Counted from the stretch's first letter, positions 35,600-44,226 are shown. The stretch is 64,000 bases of DNA from Izhakiella capsodis (GCF_900115045.1 NZ_FOVC01000003.1:62001-126000), one strand, 5' to 3'. Made by a program: numbers and translations. The notes: generated by a model not told the origin, from the sequence alone.

Positions 35600-36364
35600 T
35601 TAATCCTTACGCTGCTGTAGCCGTCGCAACGAACGCTCACGCCGCGTTTGTTCCCGACTTCTTTCCAGCAGGATTTCCTCAAGGAACGCCAGATGACGGT
35701 GTGACGCTTCACGGGCCTTTTCCGGCTCGCGGGCGACTATTGCCGCAAAAATCCTGGCGCGGTGTTCGCTCACTTGCGCCAGCATTTCCCGGCGCGTATA
35801 GAGCAATTCAAAATTCTGGTGTACGTTTTGCTTTAGCATCGGGCTCATACTACGCAACAGGTGCAACAACACCACATTATGAGCCGCTTCTGTGACTGCG
35901 ATCTGATACTGCATGACCGCATCGGCTTCAGCATCCAGGTCGCCGCTAAGCTGCGCCGCCTGAATCTGAACATGGCAATCTTCAATGCGTTTAAGGTCTT
36001 CTTCCGTACCGCGCAAGGCCGCGTAATAAGCCGCTATGCCCTCCAGCGCGTGGCGGGTTTCCAGCAGATCGAACTGTGACTCCGAATGGCTCGCCAGCAA
36101 CGCTATCAGCGGGTCGCTCATGCTTTTCCACAACGTTTGCTGTACAAAAGTCCCGCCGCCCTGACGGCGTAGCAGTAGGCCTTTCGCTTCTAAACGCTGA
36201 ATAGCTTCTCGCAAAGAGGGTCTGGAAACATCGAACTGTTTTGCCAGCTCCCGCTCGGGCAACAGTTTCTCGCCTGGTCGTAGCGTGCCTTCCATGATGA
36301 GCGTTTCAAGCTGCTGTTCGATGGCATCCGATAATTTAGGTTGGCGAATTTTACAGTAAGACAT
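35600..36364 (-). CDS. pdhR: Pyruvate dehydrogenase complex repressor PdhR
   Basis: PdhR is a GntR/FadR-family repressor released by pyruvate that controls its own operon. I chose the ATG at 36364 (MSYCKIRQPKLSDAIEQQ), giving 254 residues and matching E. coli; the longer frame to 36499 runs through the operator. The winged-helix region PERELAKQFDVSRPSLREAIQRLE is followed by a FadR-type C-terminal ligand domain with ETRHALEGIAAYYAA. A perfect PdhR operator lies 28 bases upstream. The neighbour on the far side is an accessory island rather than aroP directly. Confidence 0.97.
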   Translation of the reverse strand: MSYCKIRQPKLSDAIEQQLETLIMEGTLRPGEKLLPERELAKQFDVSRPSLREAIQRLEAKGLLLRRQGGGTFVQQTLWKSMSDPLIALLASHSESQFDLLETRHALEGIAAYYAALRGTEEDLKRIEDCHVQIQAAQLSGDLDAEADAVMQYQIAVTEAAHNVVLLHLLRSMSPMLKQNVHQNFELLYTRREMLAQVSEHRARIFAAIVAREPEKAREASHRHLAFLEEILLERSREQTRRERSLRRLQQRKD

Positions 36365-36392
36365 CATCCCACGACGTTCGTTGTCCAGAGTA

Positions 36393-36409
36393 AATTGGTA
36401 ATACCAATT
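36393..36409. promoter_or_regulatory. PdhR operator
   Basis: AATTGGTAATACCAATT is a perfect 17-bp palindrome matching the PdhR consensus AATTGGTnnnACCAATT. It lies 28 bases upstream of the pdhR start codon, where it would block the operon promoter when pyruvate is low. Confidence 0.93.
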
Positions 36410-36588
36410 ACCAAATTGAGCAGCTAAAGTAACAAAGTATTCACCTGGTGTCCATACGCCTGGCTGGCTAAAAATGTTGACTAAATGTTGCCCAAGCACT
36501 TTTTTTTTAACCTATTCATCTGGTGCTATGTGCCGCTAACTTGTTAATTACTTGTATCATTCCGCTATCAGTACCGCTCACACGGCGG

Positions 36589-37232
36589 TTAGACATAAGT
36601 TTGCATATCAAATACCACGATGTTCGGATATTTTATTTTCGATGCTCGTTCTAAAATAACAGCTAGTGCATAGCTTTTACCTGAGCCGATGCTACATAAA
36701 AATAGGAGGGCGCGGGAAGAATTTGTCCCCACGAATAACGGCCTCTGCCTTTCTGCCCGCAACAAAATACCCCAACTTTACACGCTCGTTTTCAGTATAT
36801 TCAGCAACTGGGATACCCATAAACTTCTGGGAGTTTGCCGCGTCTATAACGAAACAATCACGGTCAATCAGAGGGAAAGTATCGGTTCCACGTTTGAACC
36901 TATTTTTGTTATCACCATCAACTGTACGAGAGGTACCAATCAAAACTCCTCGAACCAGATCTGTGGGCATAGATAACCGTATTCCATCTTCACTTTGTTC
37001 TGGAAGAACATCGGATAATTCATCACGCATACTGTGGGTTACCCGTTCCACCATCGCGATCGGAGACTCCCTGTCGGCGCTGCTCCTAATCACGATCAGA
37101 TTACCGATCGCAGGGGGAAGTTAGAAGTACGAAATTTGAAACATCAATCGTGACACGGCGGACATCGACCGCAGCAAACTTACCAGATTGTTCAGTATCA
37201 GAAAATTGAAGGGCTGCTAAATTTTCGCTCAG
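36589..37232 (-). pseudogene. HerA-type ATPase fragment, frameshifted and truncated
   Basis: Three minus-strand pieces in different frames read as one HerA/DUF87-like ATPase N-terminus. They are SENLAALQFSDTEQSGKF... (from 37232); then, after a shift near 37107, LPPAIGNLIVIRSSADRESP...; then, after a shift near 36695, LCSIGSGKSYALAVILERAS ending VVFDM at about 36600. The last holds a Walker A P-loop (GSGKS) and a beta-strand expected to lead into the HerA DxHGE region, where homology stops. No Walker B or C-terminal half is present. Its first codon overlaps the stop of an upstream gene. HerA is a DNA translocase that works with nucleases in repair and anti-phage systems. This copy is dead. 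Confidence 0.75.
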
Positions 37233-37384
37233 GGTTGAAGGATCTCATTTATAAGTTTATGAACATCCCAGATTTCCAAGTGTGGAATAAACTGCTGAAT
37301 TTTGTTTATAGTTAATATTGTTTCGATAACACCCGCTTGGGTATGACTTTTACTATCTGTGACATTCATATATGTCAGTGCCAC
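37229..37384 (-). pseudogene. C-terminal fragment of the gene preceding the HerA remnant
   Basis: About 50 codons survive, ending HLEIWDVHKLINEILQP, with the TGA stop overlapping the first codon of the HerA frame, so the two were translationally coupled. The 5' part is cut off where the TnpB remnant begins (37386). The family could not be recognised. In HerA operons the preceding gene is often a nuclease or a Sir2-type effector, but nothing visible in this tail proves that. Confidence 0.5.
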
Positions 37385-37385
37385 A

Positions 37386-37800
37386 TTTGCTGCATTCAAA
37401 CGCAAACACGGCAAGCAGTCGAGCTATCACCGTGTTGGAGTCAAAGTGCTTGACGGTGCGATCGAAATGCCGAAAATCTCGTCGATTGAAGCGCGGCTGC
37501 ACCGTGAAATTACTGGAACGTCAAAAAGCATCACATTAAGCCGCAGTGCAACGGGGAAATATCATGCTGCGTGACTCTGTGATGACGGGACAGGAGCGAC
37601 ACCAATACTAAGATTGATATCAAATGTCACGGGGCTGGATAAGGCGCTAACGCATCTTGCCATCGAATTGGATGGTAAAAAAAGCTAATCCGCGCCATCT
37701 CGTCAATGCCAGTCGTGATTTACGCCGAAAACAGAAAGTGTTAATACGTAAGAAAAAAGGCAGTACAAACCGGCGTGAAGCCACATATCGCTTGCTGTAT
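37386..37800 (+). pseudogene. TnpB (IS605/IS1341-type OrfB) remnant
   Basis: Broken plus-strand frames match TnpB, the RNA-guided nuclease of IS200/IS605 elements. First comes FAAFKRKHGKQS, then HREITGTSKSITLSRS with TGKYHAA (to 37574). After a frame change comes VTGLDKALTHLAIELDG, holding the first RuvC aspartate. After another comes LRRKQKVLIRKKKGS with NRREATYRLL (to about 37797). The N-terminus, zinc finger and last catalytic motifs are missing. It interrupts the HerA partner gene, so a TnpB element probably inserted there and both then decayed. Confidence 0.75.
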
Positions 37801-37809
37801 TCAGCGGGG

Positions 37810-38553
37810 TTAACTTACTTTCAACAAGACTGTTAAAGTACCGCTATATATTCCCGGAGTTAATTTCATGTTTCCCGGGTTAAAATTAATATTATAACTC
37901 TCATTTTCAGTTTCTTTATTTACTCCTACTTCTTTCGAGGGATCATTCACAGGCGTTATAGTATAATTCATTACACTGTCAGCGTCTTTCAATTGAAAAT
38001 TAGACTCCCCTACTGGAGTGAAGACTAACATCCCACCACCTGACGCGTTAGTGGTAATATTGCGTGTTGCCGTGTAGTTTCCATTACTAATCCCTATTGG
38101 AACATCAATTTTATCTACTACATCCACCGATGCATTGACTGAAGCAGAAATATCAGATTCAGCTTTTTGTGCTACTATCTTTTTTCCATCATAAATATTT
38201 ACAATAGGTGCGTAATATGAATTTGGTGACGTGTTCTGGAATGAAAAATTTAAATACGTGTCCCCAGTCCCACCATCGGTGAGCGAACATATCTTTCCAT
38301 CACAACTGCATGAAAAATCACCAAAATTAGTAATTTTAATAGTCAAGCCCTCGTATACAGCTCCTTTAGGAGGGTCGCACGATACACCAGACCAGTGCGT
38401 AGGCCAATATGTTGACAACCTTACTCCCCCCCACCCTGAACCAGTGGATGACGCTCTCAGGATTTGAGCAGAAGTTGGGAACGAAAAAAATAAACAAAAC
38501 ACAAAGCCCCAGATTGATAAAGTACAATTCGTTTTTTTTAGCATCATCTCCAT
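37810..38553 (-). CDS. Secreted protein of unknown function, adhesin/pilin-like C-terminus
   Basis: An intact 247-residue frame starting at the ATG at 38553 (AAAAGG four bases upstream); ATGs at 38547 and 38544 are alternatives. It has a signal peptide (LSIWGFVFCLFFSFPTSAQ) and four to five cysteines in CDPP, SCSCDGKIC. A serine/asparagine-rich beta-type body ends NPGNMKLTPGIYSGTLTVLLKVS. That terminal strand resembles the closing strand of fimbrial subunits, but I do not recognise the family. The gene is far more AT-rich than its neighbours, suggesting transfer. No chaperone or usher gene is nearby. Confidence 0.7.
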   Translation of the reverse strand: MEMMLKKTNCTLSIWGFVFCLFFSFPTSAQILRASSTGSGWGGVRLSTYWPTHWSGVSCDPPKGAVYEGLTIKITNFGDFSCSCDGKICSLTDGGTGDTYLNFSFQNTSPNSYYAPIVNIYDGKKIVAQKAESDISASVNASVDVVDKIDVPIGISNGNYTATRNITTNASGGGMLVFTPVGESNFQLKDADSVMNYTITPVNDPSKEVGVNKETENESYNINFNPGNMKLTPGIYSGTLTVLLKVS

Positions 38554-38805
38554 GTACCTTTTTAATTGGTTACAAAAATACTCTTCACATTTTACCATAC
38601 CATTTCAACCCTAAATATTTCTTAAACTGTTTTCCTTACAATATTTCATCTGTCATTTACTTACATGTGATCCCATTCCTCAACGGTTCCGCCACGGAAT
38701 AATGTCTGGCTCAGCCTAAGCGCTGATAAGTGTCCACTGCCCTGGCTCTGAAAACGGCTTCCGCTACTGTTCCATAAGCTATAAAAGCAGGGGTAATGCC
38801 TCCAA

Positions 38806-39236
38806 TCAGTTGAAATGGTGCCTTCCTATAAAGGCACCAATCACTTTCTCGTGGAGTTCAATGGAACGAGAGAAGCAGATGGTCTTGCGAGCCAATCGAC
38901 TGATGTGCGTTCTGAGCGTCAGGTTATTACGCTCGATACGCCGGGTGAATATCTTCCCGGTCAGATGCATCTCGCTCAGCATCTCTCTGGCATAGCTTTC
39001 CCGTTACCACTGGTGATAAAGCCTGTCTGCAATGGAGAAAGCAGGCTCAGCAACCCACGGCATTTCTCATCATTGCGTGGGCCAAAGGTATATGCCACGA
39101 CTCGTTTTCTCCTGGTATCAAAGGCATACCAAAGCCAGTGTCGATGCTGTTTGTTGCCGACACAGGCCCATTGCTCATCAGGTTCACAGATAAGCGCCAC
39201 GTCATCGGAGGTTACTTGCCTTGTGGTGAGTTTTTT
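38806..39236 (-). pseudogene. insB: IS1 transposase InsB, frameshifted
   Basis: InsB carries the DDE catalytic domain of IS1 and is made as an InsA-B' fusion by -1 frameshifting. The A6C slippery site AAAAAAC is intact at 39236-39230. The frame then runs through CEPDEQWACVGNKQHRHW and YTFGPRNDEKCRGLL to ITSGN. There a one-base loss (near 38997) shifts it; the remainder, ESYAREMLSEMHLTGKIF to the stop at 38806 (HHFN), is in another frame. This is not the programmed site, so transposase should be inactive. Confidence 0.82.
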
Positions 39237-39484
39237 AGGGCGCGTATGACGGTGTTGATGCCAATCTTGAGGACGCGAGCAGTATCACGAACACCTGAGC
39301 CGTTGAACGCCATATCAACAATCCTGTCTTTGACGCCAGGCTTGCGGGCTTCACAGGTGCAGGTGAGCTGAAACACGTGCGGACAGACAGGGCAACGATA
39401 GCGAAGATGGCTGGCAGGGGTCTTCCCATGGGGATATACGTGGTCAGAGTTGCAACGATGACAGTGAACGGTGATGGATGCCAT
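39212..39484 (-). CDS. insA: IS1 regulatory protein InsA
   Basis: InsA binds the IS1 ends and represses transposition when made alone. The 90-residue product starts MASITVHCHRCNSDHVYPHG, has the N-terminal cysteine pairs of its zinc-binding region (CHRC, CPVC) and a helix-turn-helix in RDTARVLKIGINTVIRALKNS. I chose the ATG at 39484, which matches the usual InsA start, 58 bases inside the right inverted repeat. It overlaps the start of the insB frame at the A6C site. Confidence 0.9.
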   Translation of the reverse strand: MASITVHCHRCNSDHVYPHGKTPASHLRYRCPVCPHVFQLTCTCEARKPGVKDRIVDMAFNGSGVRDTARVLKIGINTVIRALKNSPQGK

Positions 39485-39550
39485 GAAGCTGTAGGTCTCA
39501 AAAGAGTTCATCATATCAGCTCAACCGATCGGAGGCATCACCAAAGCAGG

Positions 39551-40308
39551 TTAAGACTTTTCAGACCGGGCGGTGTTAATTTGATTTTCTATTAGCTGCT
39601 GTTGTGCCCTGTCAGTACCTGAGATGCTTCCAGCGCTTCTCGTTACAGGACAGCATCTAAACGACGGGCATCATAATACATGCCTTACGTGATTCTCATC
39701 ATAACCCATGAGTTATCTTATATAACTCATAAGCATTGGTGTTGAATGCTGTGAGTGATCAGATAACCCTGTCTCTTCCCGCTTTTCGCGTAGCGGTTCT
39801 AGGATGTAATTAGAAAAATCCACGTTAGTTTTGTTTGTATCTCTTAGCTTCTTATGTGCAGAAACAACGTTTCAGGGATCGCTTTTAATGTTTCCAGTTC
39901 GCGGGTAGCCTCCTGGTTTGTGGGGAAGCTCGCAAATAAGCTCTCACAAATCTATTGGGTAGATTTTGAGTCATTCTATAGAACCAGCCCAGTTTGAGTT
40001 AACCAACCATATCCATACAGTATTTGTTTGCAGGTGGTCTGAGGAAGGCATGCCCTATGGCTTCCTCAGCTTCGGTTATGGCTAACAGAACAGCGATAAC
40101 ATCTGCACGCGTAACAATTTTTCAAACCTGATTATCCACAGAAAGCGAAAGGGCGTGCAAAGCCGCGCGCTTATCACTATTCTTGTCGCGACACCAGCAG
40201 AGAGAAAAAACACAGTAGAAAATAGTGTAAACTATTCAATACATTAATGAGAAAAAAGACTTACATTCATCCTGCGGATGTGAGGAAACTTAGCGATGAG
40301 GAAACACA
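39551..40308. other. Non-coding stretch between IS1 and aroP
   Basis: About 760 bases without a supported gene. A hairpin with 12 of 13 paired bases, CTGAGGAAGGCAT / ATGGCTTCCTCAG, lies at 40039-40069. TGTAAA-CTATTC-AATACA (40226-40243) is a partial match to the TyrR box TGTAAAN6TTTACA and could regulate aroP, which is TyrR-controlled in E. coli. The left half may be decayed mobile DNA but was not identified. Confidence 0.5.
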
Positions 40309-41670
40309 ATGGATAGTCAGGTTAACGGCGATACACTGAAGCGCGGGCTTAAAAACCGCCATATTCAGCTTATCGCATTAGGGGGCGCTGTGGGTACCGG
40401 CCTGTTTCTGGGCAGCGCCTCCGTAATTAAGTCTGCCGGTCCTGCCGTCATACTTGGCTATGCTATTGCAGGCTTTATTGCCTTTCTGATTATGCGCCAG
40501 CTCGGCGAGATGGTTGTCGAAGAGCCGGTCGCCGGTAGCTTCAGCCATTTTGCTTATAAATACTGGGGCAACTTCGCCGGTTTCGCTTCCGGCTGGAATT
40601 ACTGGGTGCTGTACGTACTGGTCGCGATGGCCGAGCTGACCGCCGTCGGTAAATATATACAGTTCTGGTGGCCGGATATACCGAGCTGGATCACCGCTGT
40701 GGTGTTTTTCGTGTTGATCAACGCCATCAACCTGACCAACGTAAAAGTATACGGTGAGATGGAGTTTTGGTTTGCCATTATCAAAGTGATCGCGGTCATT
40801 GGCATGATCATTTACGGTGGCGTTTTGCTGTTCAGCGGCGCGGCTGGCCCCCAGGCCACTGTCAGCAACCTCTGGACGCAGGGCGGCTTTTTCCCCCACG
40901 GCGTCAGCGGACTGGTGATGATGATGGCGATTATCATGTTTTCGTTCGGCGGTCTGGAGCTGGTGGGTATTACCGCCGCTGAAGCTGACGAACCGGAAAA
41001 AAGCATTCCAAAAGCCACTAATCAGGTTATCTGGCGCATTCTGATCTTCTACGTGGGATCGCTGGCCGTGCTGCTGTCGTTGTTGCCGTGGACGCAGGTT
41101 ACCGAGGATACCAGCCCTTTTGTTCTGATTTTTCACAACCTCGGGGACATCGCGGTCTCTAACCTGCTTAACGTGGTTATCCTCACCGCGGCACTGTCGG
41201 TTTATAACAGCTGTGTGTACTGTAACAGCCGTATGCTGTTTGGTCTGGCGAAGCAGGGTAACGCCCCCAGGTCGCTGCTCAGGGTTGATCGCCGAGGCGT
41301 TCCGGTGACCACGATTCTGGTTTCCGCGGCAGCAACCGCTATCTGCGTGCTGATTAACTATCTGATGCCGGATGAAGCTTTCGGATTACTGATGTCACTG
41401 GTGGTATCGACGCTGGTCATTAACTGGGCGATGATCAGCCTCGCTCACCTTAAATTTCGTAAAAAGAAAGATCAGCAGGGCGTTCAAACCCGCTTCAAAG
41501 CGCTAATCTATCCGTTCGGCAACTGGCTGTGCCTGGCTTTTCTCGCTGGCATTCTGGTGATTATGCTTATCACCCCCGGCATGGCGATTTCAGTATGGCT
41601 GATCCCGGTATGGTTGTTCATCCTGGCCATAGGCTACCTGTTGAAAATCAGTGCGCAGCGTAAGAAATAG
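40309..41670 (+). CDS. aroP: Aromatic amino acid permease AroP
   Basis: AroP imports phenylalanine, tyrosine and tryptophan with protons. The 453-residue protein has about 12 membrane segments and the amino acid permease signature GGAVGTGLFLGSA near the N-terminus, plus EPVAGSFSHFAYKYWG. It is a member of the AAT family of the APC superfamily. PheP is a close paralogue, but the position next to ampE and pdhR is that of aroP. GATGAGGAAACAC precedes the ATG. A possible TyrR box lies 66 bases upstream. Confidence 0.95.
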   Translation: MDSQVNGDTLKRGLKNRHIQLIALGGAVGTGLFLGSASVIKSAGPAVILGYAIAGFIAFLIMRQLGEMVVEEPVAGSFSHFAYKYWGNFAGFASGWNYWVLYVLVAMAELTAVGKYIQFWWPDIPSWITAVVFFVLINAINLTNVKVYGEMEFWFAIIKVIAVIGMIIYGGVLLFSGAAGPQATVSNLWTQGGFFPHGVSGLVMMMAIIMFSFGGLELVGITAAEADEPEKSIPKATNQVIWRILIFYVGSLAVLLSLLPWTQVTEDTSPFVLIFHNLGDIAVSNLLNVVILTAALSVYNSCVYCNSRMLFGLAKQGNAPRSLLRVDRRGVPVTTILVSAAATAICVLINYLMPDEAFGLLMSLVVSTLVINWAMISLAHLKFRKKKDQQGVQTRFKALIYPFGNWLCLAFLAGILVIMLITPGMAISVWLIPVWLFILAIGYLLKISAQRKK

Positions 41671-41690
41671 TGCATTCTGAACGTCGATAG

Positions 41691-41716
41691 AAAGGGAGCG
41701 TACGCTCCCTTTTTAA
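41691..41716 (+). terminator. Intrinsic terminator after aroP
   Basis: AAAGGGAGCG and CGCTCCCTTT form a 10-bp stem around TA, followed by TTT. It lies 20 bases after aroP and between aroP and the convergent ampE; its A/T flanks allow use in both directions. Confidence 0.88.
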
Positions 41717-41744
41717 TGCATTACCTGCGCTGTGCGGAGGGTAT

Positions 41745-42599
41745 TTAAACCAGTGCACCGTAAATCGTCAGTAAAGCAACCACCACAACCATCACCAGGG
41801 AGATGCGTTTTGCCAGACTGACCGCAGCACGAGGCGTCGCTACCTTATCGCGATGGGGATCGCGTGCCAGAGAAAACTGCGCCAACTGTGTCAACACAAG
41901 ATATTGTGCGCTGTGCCGATCGCCAAGTGAAGCAAACCAGGCAGGCAATGCGCGTTCACCGTGACCAAGTAATGCGTAGGCAATCCCCACCAGCCTTACC
42001 GGGATCCAGTCCACCCAATGCAGAATGTTATCAACGCCTGATTGCGCGCGTTCCAGAGGCGTCTTGTGGCGAGCCAGCCAGCTCTGCCAGGCACGCAGCG
42101 TGGCATAGCCAACCAGCAGCACCGGCCCCCATCTTCCTCCCGCCACGAACCACAGCATTGGCCCGAGATAAAAGCGGTAGTTTATCCACAGCAGCGCATT
42201 CTGCAGCTCGCGTAAATAGGTCACCTCATCGCAATCGTGCGGTACGCCGTGGATAAGCGTCAGCTCTTCCGCCATTGCCTGGTGCGCAACGGTATCATCG
42301 TGACTGGCGGATTTCAGGTAGGCATGATAGTGCAGACGCACGCTGCCAGCGCCAATACAAAGCACCCCAATCAAAATCCAAAAAATCAGCAGGGGTACGC
42401 CAAAAAACCATCCTTTCAGTAGTTGAATGCATACTGCGGTCAACGCCATACACATGAGTGTCAGCAACAGCGTATGCAGCAGCGAATAGCGGCGCTGACG
42501 ACGCAGTAATGGCGCTATCCGGTGCTCAATCTGCCAGTGCTGGCCCATTTTGAATAACCGTTCCCAGCCTAAAACCAGTAACAAACTAAAAAGAGTCAT
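41745..42599 (-). CDS. ampE: Beta-lactamase regulatory inner-membrane protein AmpE
   Basis: AmpE is an inner-membrane protein of 284 residues co-encoded with ampD. It has several membrane segments: one at the N-terminus (TLFSLLLVLGWERLF), a pair around residues 40-85 and one at the C-terminal end. The cytoplasmic or loop region holds GPMLWFVAGGRWGPVLLVGYATLRAW, conserved in AmpE. Its exact role in AmpC regulation or peptidoglycan recycling is not settled. The start overlaps ampD by four bases. Confidence 0.94.
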   Translation of the reverse strand: MTLFSLLLVLGWERLFKMGQHWQIEHRIAPLLRRQRRYSLLHTLLLTLMCMALTAVCIQLLKGWFFGVPLLIFWILIGVLCIGAGSVRLHYHAYLKSASHDDTVAHQAMAEELTLIHGVPHDCDEVTYLRELQNALLWINYRFYLGPMLWFVAGGRWGPVLLVGYATLRAWQSWLARHKTPLERAQSGVDNILHWVDWIPVRLVGIAYALLGHGERALPAWFASLGDRHSAQYLVLTQLAQFSLARDPHRDKVATPRAAVSLAKRISLVMVVVVALLTIYGALV

Positions 42600-43165
42600 G
42601 TGCTCGAACCCTCCTGATGAGCAACCTTGGTAAGCATCTGATGGTAGCGTTGCCAGTCGAACGCTGCGCCGGGATCGGTTTTTCGCTGCGGGGCGATGTC
42701 GCTATGGCCAGTAATATTGGCGACAGTCAGTGGATAATGCTGCATTAATAGCCGCGTAACCTGTACCAACGCGCGATACTGCTGATCGGTGTAAGGCAGA
42801 GTGTCGGTGCCTTCAAGCTCAATACCAATGGAAAAATCGTTGCAACATTCTCTTTCCTGCCAGCAGGAAATGCCGGCATGCCAAGCCCGCTCGCTGAAAG
42901 GAACATATTGCACAATTTCACCATCGCGACGAATAAGACAGTGCGCCGACACGCACAGCCCGGCAATTTCAGCAAAATAGGGATGTGCCTCAGGATCGAG
43001 CGTTCCGGTAAATAGCGCATCAATCCAGGGGCCGCCAAACTCACCCGGCGGCAGACTGATATTGTGAATAACCAGCAGAGAGGGCTGTTCTCCGTGCGGG
43101 CGGGAATTGTGATGAGGCGACGCGACCTGACGTGCGCCGATTAGCCTACCGGCTTCGAGTTGCAT
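42596..43165 (-). CDS. ampD: 1,6-anhydro-N-acetylmuramyl-L-alanine amidase AmpD
   Basis: AmpD is a cytoplasmic zinc amidase that removes the peptide from anhydromuropeptides during wall recycling, so keeping AmpR-driven beta-lactamase off. I chose the ATG at 43165 (MQLEAGRLIGARQV), giving 189 residues in line with E. coli; the frame upstream to 43243 lacks similarity. Zinc ligands are His34 (LVIHNISLPPGEFGG) and the His and Asp in GHSDIAPQRKTDPG; the conserved IGIELEGTD is also present. It is divergent from nadC. Confidence 0.96.
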   Translation of the reverse strand: MQLEAGRLIGARQVASPHHNSRPHGEQPSLLVIHNISLPPGEFGGPWIDALFTGTLDPEAHPYFAEIAGLCVSAHCLIRRDGEIVQYVPFSERAWHAGISCWQERECCNDFSIGIELEGTDTLPYTDQQYRALVQVTRLLMQHYPLTVANITGHSDIAPQRKTDPGAAFDWQRYHQMLTKVAHQEGSST

Positions 43166-43335
43166 CTGCTGCTCCGAATATAACAGACCTGTCATCAGGT
43201 TAGCATGAATTATCGTGGAAGAGAGTAAACGCAGACCAGCCATTTAAACGTTCTCCGTTCGGTCGTCTGCTGGTAACCACGGGGCAAACAAGCTAGCATG
43301 CCCGGACCCATTATTGGTTTTCCGGAGTTTGTACC

Positions 43336-44226
43336 ATGAACAGCCGCCGTTACGATCCTGACAGCCGCAAAGACATATTAATGGAACGTATTAAGCATGA
43401 TATTCCCATCAGCGTCGCCCAGGCATTGAGCGAAGATTTGGGCAACAAAATTGATGTATCGCGTGACATTACCGCAGCATTAATACCCGCTGATGCCAAG
43501 TCAAAAGCGGTAGTGATAACCCGTGAGGCTGGCGTTTTTTGCGGTAAACGGTGGGTTGAAGAGGTTTTCATTCTGCTTGGTAACCGTGCTCAGATCGCCT
43601 GGCTGGTTGATGATGGCGACGATATTCAGGCCAACCAGCCGCTGTTTGAAATCAGCGGCCCCGCTTCTCTGATACTGACCGCCGAACGCACGGCGCTAAA
43701 TTTTGTGCAAACCCTGTCTGGCGTGGCCTCCCAGGTGAGCCGCTATGTCGCTCTGCTGAAAGGCACCCAGACCCAACTGCTTGATACCAGGAAAACCATA
43801 CCAGGCTTGCGCACCGCGTTAAAATACGCCGTGCTTTGCGGCGGTGGCAGTAATCATCGCCTGGGCCTTTATGATGCCTTTTTGATTAAAGAAAATCATA
43901 TTATCGCCAGCGGCTCGATTGCACAGGCGGTGGAAAAAGCGTTATGGCTTCATCCGGAGATCCCGATCGAAGTTGAAGTGGAGTCATTCAGTGAGCTCAG
44001 TGCAGCACTGGATGCGGGCGCTGATATCGTTATGCTGGACAACTTCGCCCTTGAGGATCTGCGTGAAGCGGTGAAAATTACCGCCGGTCGCGCACTGCTG
44101 GAAGTGTCAGGCAACGTAACTATTGAAACACTGCGTTCTATTGCAGAAACCGGCGTTGACTATATTTCTGTTGGCGCCCTGACAAAGCATCTTCACGCCC
44201 TCGATCTCTCCATGCGCTTTCGCTGA
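43336..44226 (+). CDS. nadC: Quinolinate phosphoribosyltransferase (decarboxylating)
   Basis: NadC converts quinolinate and PRPP to nicotinate mononucleotide in de novo NAD synthesis. The 296-residue type II phosphoribosyltransferase has LLDTRKTIPGLRTALKYAV and the following HRLGLYDAFLIKENHI, which carry the substrate-binding Arg, Lys and His residues. ISVGALTKH closes the barrel. The ATG is preceded by TTCCGGAGTTTGTACC. It is divergent from ampD and followed by a terminator before ppdD. Confidence 0.97.
   Translation: MNSRRYDPDSRKDILMERIKHDIPISVAQALSEDLGNKIDVSRDITAALIPADAKSKAVVITREAGVFCGKRWVEEVFILLGNRAQIAWLVDDGDDIQANQPLFEISGPASLILTAERTALNFVQTLSGVASQVSRYVALLKGTQTQLLDTRKTIPGLRTALKYAVLCGGGSNHRLGLYDAFLIKENHIIASGSIAQAVEKALWLHPEIPIEVEVESFSELSAALDAGADIVMLDNFALEDLREAVKITAGRALLEVSGNVTIETLRSIAETGVDYISVGALTKHLHALDLSMRFR

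Larger units (their letters stand above)
38792..39542 (-). mobile_element. IS1-family insertion sequence with 8-bp target duplication
   Basis: A 751-bp element bounded by imperfect 22-bp inverted repeats: GGTAATGCCTCC... at 38792-38813 and, inverted, GGTGATGCCTCC... at 39521-39542, with three differences. It is flanked by AAAGCAGG on both sides (38784-38791 and 39543-39550), the 8-bp duplication typical of IS1. It carries insA and a frameshifted insB on the minus strand. The perfect duplication shows that it moved in as a unit and has not rearranged since. Confidence 0.92.

Noticed and set aside
36666..37124. 152-codon plus-strand frame between pdhR and the TnpB remnant
   Set aside because: The opposite strand reads as HerA-type ATPase with a P-loop, which explains the open frame better.
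37359..37574. Small plus-strand gene starting at 37359
   Set aside because: Its body is TnpB homology without a start or end; the first codons are antisense to the partner-gene tail. It is treated as part of a TnpB pseudogene.
38815..39249. 144-codon plus-strand frame within the IS1 element
   Set aside because: Antisense to insB; IS1 coding is on the minus strand.
40378..41136. 252-codon minus-strand frame opposite aroP
   Set aside because: Antisense shadow of the membrane protein gene; no family match and no neighbouring context.
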